A DNA stretch of 11,968 nucleotides, taken from NCBI GenBank assembly GCA_964653595.1, contig CAZZHH010000081.1, positions 1 to 11,968 on the forward strand, read 5' to 3'. Below are positions 1-8,818 of the stretch, piece by piece. This DNA comes from JBAXTE01 sp964653595 (lineage in GTDB: Bacteria > Bacteroidota > Bacteroidia > Bacteroidales > WCHB1-69). How positions within the stretch are numbered: position 1 is the stretch's first letter; each line of letters opens with the position of its first letter. A model generated the notes under the pieces. That model was not told the origin of the DNA. It did no database searches and saw only the letters and a program-made list of their open reading frames with translations. Both the position numbers and the translations under genes were made by a program.

Positions 1-60
1 AAACGGGGGAAAATCCGCCACAATTTCTAGCCTTGGGGCGTTACCGCCAAGTGTAAAAAG
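1..60. repeat. right-hand part of a structured intergenic repeat, cut by the window edge
   Basis: The segment at 39-57 (CGTTACCGCCAAGTGTAAA) matches 9774-9792 (CGTTACAGGCAAGCGTAAA) at 16 of 19 bases. At the second site this is the right end of a ~127-nt imperfect palindrome. The CCGCCA at 15-20 also has a counterpart at 9766-9771, just inside that palindrome, though the spacing to GTTAC is longer here. The left half of this copy lies outside the window. The two copies lie about 9.7 kb apart in the same orientation and bracket the three-gene operon. Whether they are recombination sites or just dispersed intergenic repeats cannot be told from sequence alone. Confidence 0.55.
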
Positions 61-133
61 ACAGTACAACAATTGACAATTTGCTACTAAAAGACAAAAA
101 AAAGAAAAACGATATAATGAACAGCCAACGCAC

Positions 134-201
134 AAAACAGCACATTTGCAAACCGCACAAGCCGACTCACAACCAAAGTTTGCAAAAGAGCTGTTTTTTT
201 T
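134..201 (+). repeat. two-tier stem-loop repeat, copy 1
   Basis: An outer stem AAAACAGC (134-141) pairs with GCTGTTTT (190-197). A symmetric internal loop follows, ACA (142-144) opposite AGA (187-189). The inner stem is TTTGCAAA (145-152) with TTTGCAAA (179-186), each half itself palindromic. The loop is 26 nt, rich in CACAA/CCGA. A second copy at 9518-9576 keeps the ACA/AGA internal loop and the loop core, but both stems differ in sequence and still pair. This fits a structure kept by selection or recurrent mobility. It lies just upstream of the helicase gene. Confidence 0.65.
134..201 (+). terminator. possible intrinsic terminator upstream of the operon
   Basis: The outer stem of the stem-loop at 134-197 runs into an uninterrupted T tract (194-201), as in a factor-independent terminator reading on the + strand. 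The hairpin is unusually large (26-nt loop plus internal loop) and its outer stem is AT-rich at the base, so termination strength is uncertain. GAGCTGT (188-194) could instead pair with ACAGGCTC (209-216, one bulge), giving a mutually exclusive alternative. It could insulate the operon from upstream transcription or act as a leader element. Confidence 0.35.
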
Positions 202-260
202 CCGACACACAGGCTCTTATTGAGCAGATAAATTCATTTTAAACTGACTGAAATAAGAAT

Positions 261-3200
261 ATGAGCCAAAAAGACGTTTGGAAAAAATATATTACGGCAC
301 AATCCAAAATCTTAGAACATAAATCTAAACCTATTGGAATTGACACAACAAAATCTGTTCAAATTAACGGACTGAAATTAAATCTTTCAATTGACCAAGA
401 AATTTTCAAACAAGTATTTAAGAAAGAAGTTGAGGATGTTTTCAATTTAAAAGACTTTGATTTTGAAAGCGGATATATTCAGACAAGCGTAGCCAACATA
501 GCAAACATCACAACTGAAAAACTTAGCAAGCTGAAAGAACTTGCTGAAATTTGTTACATTGACTTTAATGAAAACCCTGTTATTGAAGGACTAATCACAG
601 GGCAAGGAAATAACAGTAAAGAGGAATTAAAGAATGTAATTGGAGAACTGCCGACAAATTATCATTTTAAGAATTCAGGACTAATATTTTTAACCTTAGA
701 TGAATGGGAGAAAGCAAGTGTAATACAAGGACTTAAATTCAATAAAAAAGTAGGCGCAGTTTTTCAAATAAAACCTTCGCTTTCATTTTTAATTTCTACA
801 TTTTATCGAAACATTGAAATATCTCAAAACGGAAATAAAATAACTGTTTTAGGTGAATTACACCAAAATGTTTTTGAACTGTTTGAAAAACATTTTGGCT
901 TATCCAAACGAGCAAATCAATTAAACTTTACGTTTGAAAGTGCTGAAAATCTAAAAAGACAAATTGAAATATTAGAAAATCAAGGAATTACATTTACCAA
1001 GCAACAAGAAAACCGACTCTGTTTTGAATACGATAATAATTTCTACGAACAATTCGAATCGGATTTAAGTAATGAAGCATTTCGCTTAAAAAGAACACTC
1101 AAAAAATATTTTCCTGATAATCCTTTTGATTTTCACTACAAAACCGATTACTCTTTTGATTACAAAAAAATTGATTCAGGAATTGACGAACTTGAAAGAA
1201 ATGAAGATGTTTTTTGGAATAGACTGTTTTCTGAAATACACGGAGACAATTTTCAAATAAGCCAAGCCCATAGAACTATTTCATTTGACTTTGAAACCGA
1301 AGAAGAACTAAACGAAAAAATGAATTTCATTAAATCGTTTACATTCTTTGAAATATACGACAGGGGAGAAAGACATAAATTCAAATTCAATATCAAGTTT
1401 GAAACAGGTTTACACGAATTGCAAAGCAATTTGAAAAAAGAATTGCCAAGTCTTCATACAAAGCTAATTGCCAACGGAGAGAAACTCATATTCAGACAAT
1501 TCTACAAAGCAGGAGATGGTAATTTAAATTTCTCTCTTGCTATATTAGAAAATGAATTATATCCATTAATTAATCAAGAAAAATTTGAATGTTTAATAAA
1601 TGATAGGTTTCAAGAGAAATATCTTTGTGAAGAAAACTTTGAATTGAAAGTTGAACAGGAAGAAGATAAACTTTCCAAACTTCTACGAGAAGAATTTTAT
1701 TTCGGCAATCCAAGCGAAAAATACTATTTGGGCAAATTGCAAAAGGTTGATTATCCAGATTTGTATTTTGTAGTTGATGAAGAAAGGATTGAAGAAGTGA
1801 AAGAGAACATTTCGGAAGAAAAAGTAAAAGCCATTTTTCCCGATTTAAAAGGCGAAAAAGACAAAATAAAACGTTTAGAAGATACTGTTCTTAAACTTGA
1901 TGATAAAAAAACGAAATTGCCAAATGACAACGCCAAAGTTTTTTTATACGATTCATCAAAAGCTAAAATCATTGAAAATATTGATTATTTGCTAAACAAA
2001 ACGAGTGCTGAATGGCAGGACTTTGAAAACAATCTTTTTTCTAAATCATTAAATGAATCGCAACGGCAAGCAATTTACAAATCGCTTTACGCGGATGAAT
2101 TAGCTTTAATTCAAGGACCGCCTGGAACAGGCAAATCAACGGCAATCGCTGAAATAATTTGGCAACACATCAGAAAAGAACCAAGACAAAAAATTCTTTT
2201 GACTTCTGAAACCAATCTTGCTGTTGATAATGCAATTGATAGATTGAAAAACGGAGAAAACAATGTTGTAAAACCAATTCGTTTTGGCAATACTGAAAAC
2301 TTAGAATCGGAAGGATATTTTTATTCGCTTGAAGCCATTGAAGATTGGCAAAAAAGCAATTCAGCACAAAGCAACACAGTTTCTTATTGGGTAAACAATA
2401 TTGCAAACAGGGTTTCAAACCAAGACAATGAACAAATTGATTCGGCATTAGACAAATGGAAAAACCATTTGCAAAAGCCAAATAATGAAACCAAGAAACT
2501 TTTTGTTAACAAGTATTTGGAATATGTGAATTTGATTGGTGCGACAGGAAGCTCAATCGGAAAACTAAATTCTGAAAATAAATGGACTTCATTTTTTCGT
2601 TCATACTTGAATGTTTTCAACCGAAAAAGCTATCAAGAGAACGATTTCAGAGATTGTGACCGCACAAACATAGATTTTGACACCGTAATTATGGACGAAG
2701 CGAGTAAAGCGACACCGCCCGAACTTGCTTTACCTGTTTTGTTTGGGAAAAAATCAATTATTGTAGGCGACCATAGACAATTACCACCAATGATTGATGG
2801 AGAAGAAATCAAAGATTTACTTGTTTCCATTGGCGAAAAAGTGTTAGCCAAAACCCTTTCACATAAAGAATTTGAAACATCGCAATTTGAAAGATTGTTT
2901 ACAAACATTCACGAAAGCATTAAAGGAACATTTGACACACAATACCGTATGCACCCTTCAATCAATGAAGTAATAAGTCAATTTTATAAAAGTGATAGTG
3001 AAAAAGGTTTACAGTGTGGATTACCCTTAAAAGAATCTTATCACGATTCGTTTGACAAATGGGATTCAAGGTATCACGGTTTACAATTCACAAACATTAT
3101 AACACCCGAAACACATACCATTTGGGTAAATGTAACAACACCCGAAATTCAAGAAGGAACTTCAAGAGTTAATTTCGGAGAAATTGAAGCGATTGACAAC

Positions 3201-3698
3201 ATTTTAAACATTCTCAAAAACTGTAAAGGGAAAAATGAATTTGACAAATGGCTTTCAAACAAAAGTTTGGAAGAAAAACAAATCGGTTTGATTAGTTTTT
3301 ACGGAAAGCAAATTCACTACATCAACAAAATGCTGAAAGAAAAACATAATGAAGTTCCTATTCGGTTAAGCACGGTTGATAGATTTCAAGGAATGGAAAG
3401 GAACATCATTATCGTTTCAATGGTGCGTAGCAACAAATTGGCATCTTTTCAAGGACAACAACCCGATGATATTTATGGCGAATTAGGTTATCCATTGCAA
3501 GAAAGTTTAGGTTTTGCGGAATCGCCAAACCGTTTGAATGTTGCCTTATCAAGAGCAAGACGATTACTTATTGTGGTTGGAAATAGTGAACATTTTTGCC
3601 GAAAAGATATTTACAAAAACGTTTTTGAAACCATTCATCAGAACGGAAAAATAATTAGTGCAGAAGAATTACAAAACGCAGTTGAACAAAATGGATAG
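261..3698 (+). CDS. superfamily 1 (UPF1/DNA2-like) helicase with a large unassigned N-terminal region
   Basis: The C-terminal ~550 residues form a complete SF1 helicase core, an ATP-driven nucleic-acid translocase. A Q-motif-like NESQRQA lies near residue 598, Walker A GPPGTGKS at 619-626 (Lys625), motif II DEAS at 812-815, motif III GDHRQLPP at 836-843, motif IV QYRMHP at 894-899, motif V TVDRFQG at 1038-1044 and motif VI NVALSRARR at 1093-1101. These are the hallmarks of the UPF1/DNA2/AAA_12 group. Residues 1-590 match no domain I recognise. They are charged and alpha/beta in pattern, with recurrent 'LKK-x-(F/L)P' helices followed by beta strands (for example near 275-290 and 390-420), perhaps repeated small modules. 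No nuclease motif is evident. It is the first gene of the operon and its stop overlaps the next start by 8 nt, implying translational coupling. No strong ribosome-binding site precedes the ATG. The helicase call is secure. The substrate (DNA or RNA) and the role are inferred. Confidence 0.93.
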   Translation: MSQKDVWKKYITAQSKILEHKSKPIGIDTTKSVQINGLKLNLSIDQEIFKQVFKKEVEDVFNLKDFDFESGYIQTSVANIANITTEKLSKLKELAEICYIDFNENPVIEGLITGQGNNSKEELKNVIGELPTNYHFKNSGLIFLTLDEWEKASVIQGLKFNKKVGAVFQIKPSLSFLISTFYRNIEISQNGNKITVLGELHQNVFELFEKHFGLSKRANQLNFTFESAENLKRQIEILENQGITFTKQQENRLCFEYDNNFYEQFESDLSNEAFRLKRTLKKYFPDNPFDFHYKTDYSFDYKKIDSGIDELERNEDVFWNRLFSEIHGDNFQISQAHRTISFDFETEEELNEKMNFIKSFTFFEIYDRGERHKFKFNIKFETGLHELQSNLKKELPSLHTKLIANGEKLIFRQFYKAGDGNLNFSLAILENELYPLINQEKFECLINDRFQEKYLCEENFELKVEQEEDKLSKLLREEFYFGNPSEKYYLGKLQKVDYPDLYFVVDEERIEEVKENISEEKVKAIFPDLKGEKDKIKRLEDTVLKLDDKKTKLPNDNAKVFLYDSSKAKIIENIDYLLNKTSAEWQDFENNLFSKSLNESQRQAIYKSLYADELALIQGPPGTGKSTAIAEIIWQHIRKEPRQKILLTSETNLAVDNAIDRLKNGENNVVKPIRFGNTENLESEGYFYSLEAIEDWQKSNSAQSNTVSYWVNNIANRVSNQDNEQIDSALDKWKNHLQKPNNETKKLFVNKYLEYVNLIGATGSSIGKLNSENKWTSFFRSYLNVFNRKSYQENDFRDCDRTNIDFDTVIMDEASKATPPELALPVLFGKKSIIVGDHRQLPPMIDGEEIKDLLVSIGEKVLAKTLSHKEFETSQFERLFTNIHESIKGTFDTQYRMHPSINEVISQFYKSDSEKGLQCGLPLKESYHDSFDKWDSRYHGLQFTNIITPETHTIWVNVTTPEIQEGTSRVNFGEIEAIDNILNILKNCKGKNEFDKWLSNKSLEEKQIGLISFYGKQIHYINKMLKEKHNEVPIRLSTVDRFQGMERNIIIVSMVRSNKLASFQGQQPDDIYGELGYPLQESLGFAESPNRLNVALSRARRLLIVVGNSEHFCRKDIYKNVFETIHQNGKIISAEELQNAVEQNG

Positions 3699-6600
3699 CA
3701 CTAAAACGACATACGCAACATTTCCGTTTGAGTGGACAGTAAAATCCACTTCTTACCAAATTCAGTATAGAAAAGCATTTAATATCAATGAAATTGATGA
3801 AATTTTCTGTTCAATCATCAATGCAAAAGGAAATGAAATCAATTTTTCGGAATTAGGAGTTTTGTTAGGTTTCAACCTACAAGATTTGGCTGAAACAGAT
3901 ATTTTTAAAATTTATCTGAAAGGACTAACTGAATACAATCTGATTTTAGTAAATGAAAAGGAACAAAAAATTCAAATAACCGAATTTGGACAAGAAGCGA
4001 TACAAAGTAAACTCAAATACAAATACTACTTTGCTACAACTGAATTATTTGAAAACCAAACCGCCACAGGCGAGAATTTTGATTTTTCTTTCAAGAATGT
4101 TTTTGACATAGAAAATCGTTTATTTCACGATAGAGAGTTTAAAAAACAGGCACTTGAAAATCCTGAATTAAAGCAAAAACTTCAATTCCAACTTTTCGGA
4201 AACGACATTTTCAAAGGCGAAATAGTTGAACTTTATGAAAGCGAACCAAGAATAAGTTACAAAAATATTTCCCTACAAAGCGAAATTACAGCACTTGATA
4301 ATTCGTTCCAACTTTCAATTTTTAAATCGGGTACAAACAAACCCGAAGTTCAATTTTTAATTGGACTTCCCGAAAACGCAGAATTTAAAAGCAAGTTGCT
4401 AAGAAAAGGAATGTATCATCACATTCTTTCACTGAAAAATTTAATTTGCAAACAAGACATTGAAACGTATATTGACTTATGGAATTGGAAAGAACTTGCA
4501 GGAAATCCAAAACTTGATTGGAACGACAAAACTATATTTGAATTGTTCCGTGAAAACGGAGACGGTGGAATTTGGAGCATTATTTCTAAAAAAGCACCAA
4601 TTGAAAGCATTAAATCCGTAATTGAGAAATACGCTGATTATTGGAATTGGACAACGCTTACAGAAAGATTTGATGATGAATTTATAAAAGAACAAATTGA
4701 AAACTTTGATTGGGATTTTGAAGAACTTTCATATAAAGAAACCGAACTTGTAACTTCGTTACTTTCAAATTCAAACCTCAAAGCGAAATATTGGGATTGG
4801 AATTATTTGTCAAAAAATCTTCCTGACGAGTTTATTGAAAAGCACATTGAAGATTTTCCCTGGGATTTTTTTGTAATTACTGAATGTAAGAATGAGGTTT
4901 TCAAAAATACGTTTAGAAAATACCGAGATAATCTTCAAACACTAATTTCTAAAAATTGGAATTGGAATTTTATTTCGGAGGAAATCAATCTCAATTTTCT
5001 AAACAAAAACATTTCGGAGCTTGCAAGCAAATTAAATTGGCATACGGTTTTAAATCGTTTTTTCAGCAATGAAGAAATAACCGCCAAATGTTTGAAGCAT
5101 GATACTTTTAAAACGCTTTTAAAACAGTATTTGCCCGAAGATTATGTTATAGCTCATCAACAATATCTTTGGAAAATCAACCTTATTGATTTTTTTGAAG
5201 AGCAAGAATTGATACAATGGGAAAGTAAAAATTACATCAACGGCTTTGATACAAATGAAAATGTAGAATGGGATAAAACTATTTTTCTGAAATTTCACAA
5301 TCGTATCACAACAGAAAGCGGATTTTTGAATGTTAGCAGAAATATCTCTGATTATACTTTGATAGAAGAATATCCTGACTTTGCTTGGAACTGGGAAGGA
5401 ATATCGAAAAACAAAAGACTGATTAGCAACTCTATGTTTATTGAAAATGCTTTTGTTGGAAAACTTTCGTTTTCAAACAATTTAATTTGGAATGAAATAT
5501 TATTGCAAACAGCCTTTGAAATTGAATTTTGGAATAAAAACTTAGAAGCGTTTTACAAAGTAACAGAGGGCGAAAAACAAACTCAATTTTGGAAATCGGT
5601 AACACGAAAAGAAAAAACAGAATACATTTTTTCAAACAAGCAATTCCCTTGGGATTGGAGTTTCATTACAGAAGTCAGTTCAGAAGAATTAATTCTTGAT
5701 AGTTATGAAGATGATGAACTGTTTGAAAAGTGGGATTGGAAAATTGCAACCCGAAAACTTGACAAAGAAACTATTCTTGAATACTTAGAAGATTTTGCAC
5801 AATTTATTGATTGGAAATATCTGATAAATGAAGTTTTTACAGTAGAAAATGAACTTGCAATAGATAAACAACTTCCAAGAATTGCGGCTTGTTTGACTGC
5901 GGTAGATATGGAAAAACGAGAAGAGTTTTGGAAAGACTTAACAGCTAAATTTCCCTTTGAAACTTTATTCCCGCTTGTTGAAGCAACAAATCAATTAGAT
6001 GTTTTTGAATGGGATTGGAATTATATTTCAAATCATAAAAACTTTCCAACTGATATTAGGACACTAAAGCAGTTCAGCGAAAAAATAAATTGGACAGTAT
6101 TTTCTGAATGTAGTGCTATACAACAGAAATTCAATCCCGATAATTGGGATAATGGCAAGCAATGGTTTAGTAATATTGACCGTTATTTGCAACAATTTGA
6201 AGATTATTGGAATTGGCAAGTTTTATCCCAAAACAAAAATATCAATTACAATAGACTTTTATTACAGAAGTATAAAAATGAAGATTGGGATTGGGATTAT
6301 CTTAGTGAATTTGGAGGATTTTTAACTGAACAGAAAAGGGATAAAAGCAATAAAAAGTATTTAGAAGAAGTAGTAAAACAATTTCCGAAAATCAAATTCG
6401 AAATTCTTTCCAAACGGAAAGATATTAAAATTGATAGTGGCTTAATTCTTTCCAACAAAGACAAGAATTGGGATTGGCAAGGTTTGTCAGAAAACGAAAA
6501 AGCCGAAATTTCTAACGAACTTATTCTTGAATTAAAAGATAAGAATTGGGATTGGAAAGCACTTTCTAAAAGAAAAAAGATTGAGTTCAGCAATGAAACG

Positions 6601-8814
6601 CTTTTACAACTATTGGATAGAGATTGGGATTGGAATTATTTATCCGAAAACGAAAATCTTGATTTTAATGCTGAATTTATTGAAAAAACAAAAACAAAAT
6701 CTTGGAGTTGGAAATCTGTTTCACGACACAAATCATTTGTACCAACGGTTGAAATACTGACTCTTACCAAAGATTTTGATTTAGATTGGGAATACATTTC
6801 TCAACATTCAAGTTTAAATCCGACCAAAGAAATACTTGCTAAATTTGAAACCAAATGGCATTGGCAACGCATTACAGAAAATCCGCAAATCAACTTTGAC
6901 GATATTGGTTTTATTGAACGTTTTGCGGACAAATGGAATTGGCGTTTTATATGTGAATCAGGGAAACTCACATTGAACAATGAAATTCTAAACAAATTCA
7001 AAGAACATTTAGAATGGAATTTGATTTCATCAAACACAAACATACAATTCACAAGAGAAATTATTCAAGAGTTCAAACAGTATTGGAATTGGTCAAGACT
7101 GAAAGAAAACAAACGAGTTGAAGAACTTTTAGGAAGTTATGTTGTAGATGAGATAAACAAGAATGCAACTTTAATTTTTATTGATAAAATTGAACAACAA
7201 TGGTCTGAATGGAAAGGAAGTATTTATCATTTCTCACATATTGATAATGCAGTTGAAATAATTAGGAACAGAAAAATTCAAAGCAGAAAAAAAGCAGTTA
7301 AAACTAGTGATTCTGCTGGCAAAGGTGTTATTGATTTAAGACACGATGCTCACGATTATGCACGTTTTTATTATAGACCGCATACACCAACACAGTTTTA
7401 CAATGAATTTTTAGGAAAAAACACAACAGACGGATACAGTAGCAAAAATTACGGTTGGGTTTCTTGGTATGATAAAGCAAGGGGTTTAGGATTTCCAAAA
7501 TGTCCAATTCCAATATTTTTTAAGTTCTCACTTAAAGAGGTTTTGTTTAAAGAAGAAAAGAAATGCTTTATTAGTAATGGAAATATGCAAACAAGTTTAA
7601 CACAATTTGGAAGCATTGAAAAAATGATAAACAAATTTGGTTTTGATGATTTGTATTACACACCACAACAATATGCAACAAAAGAAGATTATAACAGATA
7701 TAGGAACTATGCTCAACAAGAATTTTTGGTAAAAGATGAACTTTCATTTGATGATTTATCCGACTTTGAAATTGTTTGTCCTTCTGAAACAGATAGAACG
7801 CTTCTCATAAATTTATTAGGAAAAGAGCATAAAGATATTTTTTCAAAGATTGTAGTTGATAGAAGTTATTACAATAATGAAAACCCAAGAGTAAGAATTG
7901 AAGAAGAAGATTCTGAATTGCACATTTCAACCAATTTTAATGGTGAAGGTTATTTTGTATTGAACGGAGCATCAGACTTAAAGGAAATAGAAATCCTTGT
8001 AGGTGATGTTACTAAAACAACCAAAGACAAAATTATTTTCAAGTCTAATGTTTCTCTTGGAAACATAAAACAAAACATACAATTAAGCTTTATTGATGAA
8101 TCTAACAGAAATTGGTTTGTATATGCGAAAGGTTCTGTTAATAACTTAGAATATTCCAACCAATTTTTTTTCAGTAACGATAAACAAACATTCATAAATG
8201 ATTATACTGTTCCTGATGAAGTATTGTTGGTATATAGTAATTTAAATAATCAATTAGAACTAGATCTTTCAAAAAATTTATTTTATCCTCACATGGTTAA
8301 TTCTTACCATGGAATCGCTCATACAGCAAGAGTATTATTTGGAACTTGTCTCTTAGTATTCTTTGAAAAAGATTTACCAGATGAAATCAAAAATGCAATT
8401 TTTTATGCTGCAATAATTCATGACTTAGGAAAAACAAGTGATAGAGAAGGTTCTATTCATGGAGAAAATTCAGCGAACTTATATCGAAATAAAATAAAAG
8501 GATTTATTTCTGATATTAATCTTCAAATGGAAATTCTAAATGCTGTAAAATATCATTCCATAGATGATGATTTTTGTCCATCGCAGATTAAGAGTAGTCG
8601 AGTTTGGAAGATACTTAAAGATGCCGATGCACTTGATAGAAGTCGTTTTAATAAAAAATGTGATATTTCGTTTTTAAGACTTGAAATATTCAAAACAGAT
8701 ATAGGAACTCAGATTCTGAAATTTATGGAAAAATTACCTTTTCATACCCGAAATTTACATTGGGACAATCCATATGTAGAATTAACAAACTGTATAAAAC
8801 AAATTAATAATTAA
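3691..8814 (+). CDS. giant WxW-repeat protein with DarT-like ADP-ribosyltransferase and HD hydrolase domains
   Basis: This is a 1707-residue multidomain protein. Residues ~31-105 look like a winged helix (ITEFGQ at 96-101 fits the wing). Residues ~264-1134 hold about 27 Trp-based repeats, about 17 with a strict W-x-W, regular at 26 residues from 926. Residues ~1176-1400 match DarT (DUF4433), which ADP-ribosylates thymidine in ssDNA using NAD+: YHFSHIDN (1179-1186), HDYARFYYRPHTPTQ (1221-1235), CPIPIFF, SNGNM, and QQEFLVKD with Glu1344 in the catalytic position. A beta-rich linker (~1391-1510) leads to an HD-type hydrolase: YHGIAH (1539-1544), IHDLGK (1576-1581), His1590, His1622 and DADALDR (1644-1650), a full metal-ligand set. 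The ATG at 3691 overlaps the helicase stop by 8 nt and opens with MDSTKTTYATF. An in-frame GTG at 3658 would overlap 41 nt and is less likely. The macrodomain gene follows after 4 nt, in the toxin-antitoxin order of darTG. Domain calls for DarT and HD are strong. Their combined role is inferred, with defence or abortive infection most likely. Confidence 0.9.
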   Translation: MDSTKTTYATFPFEWTVKSTSYQIQYRKAFNINEIDEIFCSIINAKGNEINFSELGVLLGFNLQDLAETDIFKIYLKGLTEYNLILVNEKEQKIQITEFGQEAIQSKLKYKYYFATTELFENQTATGENFDFSFKNVFDIENRLFHDREFKKQALENPELKQKLQFQLFGNDIFKGEIVELYESEPRISYKNISLQSEITALDNSFQLSIFKSGTNKPEVQFLIGLPENAEFKSKLLRKGMYHHILSLKNLICKQDIETYIDLWNWKELAGNPKLDWNDKTIFELFRENGDGGIWSIISKKAPIESIKSVIEKYADYWNWTTLTERFDDEFIKEQIENFDWDFEELSYKETELVTSLLSNSNLKAKYWDWNYLSKNLPDEFIEKHIEDFPWDFFVITECKNEVFKNTFRKYRDNLQTLISKNWNWNFISEEINLNFLNKNISELASKLNWHTVLNRFFSNEEITAKCLKHDTFKTLLKQYLPEDYVIAHQQYLWKINLIDFFEEQELIQWESKNYINGFDTNENVEWDKTIFLKFHNRITTESGFLNVSRNISDYTLIEEYPDFAWNWEGISKNKRLISNSMFIENAFVGKLSFSNNLIWNEILLQTAFEIEFWNKNLEAFYKVTEGEKQTQFWKSVTRKEKTEYIFSNKQFPWDWSFITEVSSEELILDSYEDDELFEKWDWKIATRKLDKETILEYLEDFAQFIDWKYLINEVFTVENELAIDKQLPRIAACLTAVDMEKREEFWKDLTAKFPFETLFPLVEATNQLDVFEWDWNYISNHKNFPTDIRTLKQFSEKINWTVFSECSAIQQKFNPDNWDNGKQWFSNIDRYLQQFEDYWNWQVLSQNKNINYNRLLLQKYKNEDWDWDYLSEFGGFLTEQKRDKSNKKYLEEVVKQFPKIKFEILSKRKDIKIDSGLILSNKDKNWDWQGLSENEKAEISNELILELKDKNWDWKALSKRKKIEFSNETLLQLLDRDWDWNYLSENENLDFNAEFIEKTKTKSWSWKSVSRHKSFVPTVEILTLTKDFDLDWEYISQHSSLNPTKEILAKFETKWHWQRITENPQINFDDIGFIERFADKWNWRFICESGKLTLNNEILNKFKEHLEWNLISSNTNIQFTREIIQEFKQYWNWSRLKENKRVEELLGSYVVDEINKNATLIFIDKIEQQWSEWKGSIYHFSHIDNAVEIIRNRKIQSRKKAVKTSDSAGKGVIDLRHDAHDYARFYYRPHTPTQFYNEFLGKNTTDGYSSKNYGWVSWYDKARGLGFPKCPIPIFFKFSLKEVLFKEEKKCFISNGNMQTSLTQFGSIEKMINKFGFDDLYYTPQQYATKEDYNRYRNYAQQEFLVKDELSFDDLSDFEIVCPSETDRTLLINLLGKEHKDIFSKIVVDRSYYNNENPRVRIEEEDSELHISTNFNGEGYFVLNGASDLKEIEILVGDVTKTTKDKIIFKSNVSLGNIKQNIQLSFIDESNRNWFVYAKGSVNNLEYSNQFFFSNDKQTFINDYTVPDEVLLVYSNLNNQLELDLSKNLFYPHMVNSYHGIAHTARVLFGTCLLVFFEKDLPDEIKNAIFYAAIIHDLGKTSDREGSIHGENSANLYRNKIKGFISDINLQMEILNAVKYHSIDDDFCPSQIKSSRVWKILKDADALDRSRFNKKCDISFLRLEIFKTDIGTQILKFMEKLPFHTRNLHWDNPYVELTNCIKQINN
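6466..7090 (+). repeat. in-gene tandem array of 78-bp / 26-residue Trp-x-Trp units
   Basis: Within the DarT-HD gene, residues 926-1134 repeat with a 25-27-residue period. The consensus is roughly W-x-W-x-x-(L/I)-S-x-(N/H)-x-x-(I/L/F)-x-(F/P)-(S/T)-x-E-(I/L)-L-x-x-(F/L). Successive units begin NWDWQGLS, NWDWKALS, DWDWNYLS, SWSWKSVS, LDWEYIS, KWHWQRIT, KWNWRFIC, LEWNLIS and YWNWSRLK. More diverged units, ~30-40 residues apart, reach back to residue ~264 (nt 4480). The pattern suggests short helical hairpins packed into a solenoid with Trp in the core, likely a scaffold or ligand-recognition surface. At DNA level, 'gattggaattgg'-like runs recur but units have diverged, so this is old duplication and not a fresh expansion. 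Confidence 0.85.
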
Positions 8815-8818
8815 AGAG

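Noticed and set aside
73..118. TTGACA at 73-78 and TATAAT at 113-118 as a sigma-70 promoter
   Set aside because: The spacing is 34 nt, twice the usual 17. The likely host phylum also uses a different promoter consensus, and the stem-loop with T tract lies downstream, before the gene.
213..225. Small hairpin GCTC-TTATT-GAGC upstream of the helicase start
   Set aside because: A 4-bp stem is expected by chance in AT-rich sequence and has no counterpart near the other repeat copy.
3658..3690. GTG start giving an 11-residue longer WxW-DarT-HD protein
   Set aside because: The ATG at 3691 gives a typical short overlap with the helicase stop. The extra residues (MQKNYKTQLNK) derive entirely from the helicase 3' end and look uninformative.
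6297..6593. Minus-strand open frame of about 98 codons opposite the WxW repeats
   Set aside because: It is a by-product of the repeated Trp/Asn/Asp codons read in reverse. It is rich in Ser/Phe/Leu with no recognisable domain. The same applies to the other minus-strand frames inside the large genes.
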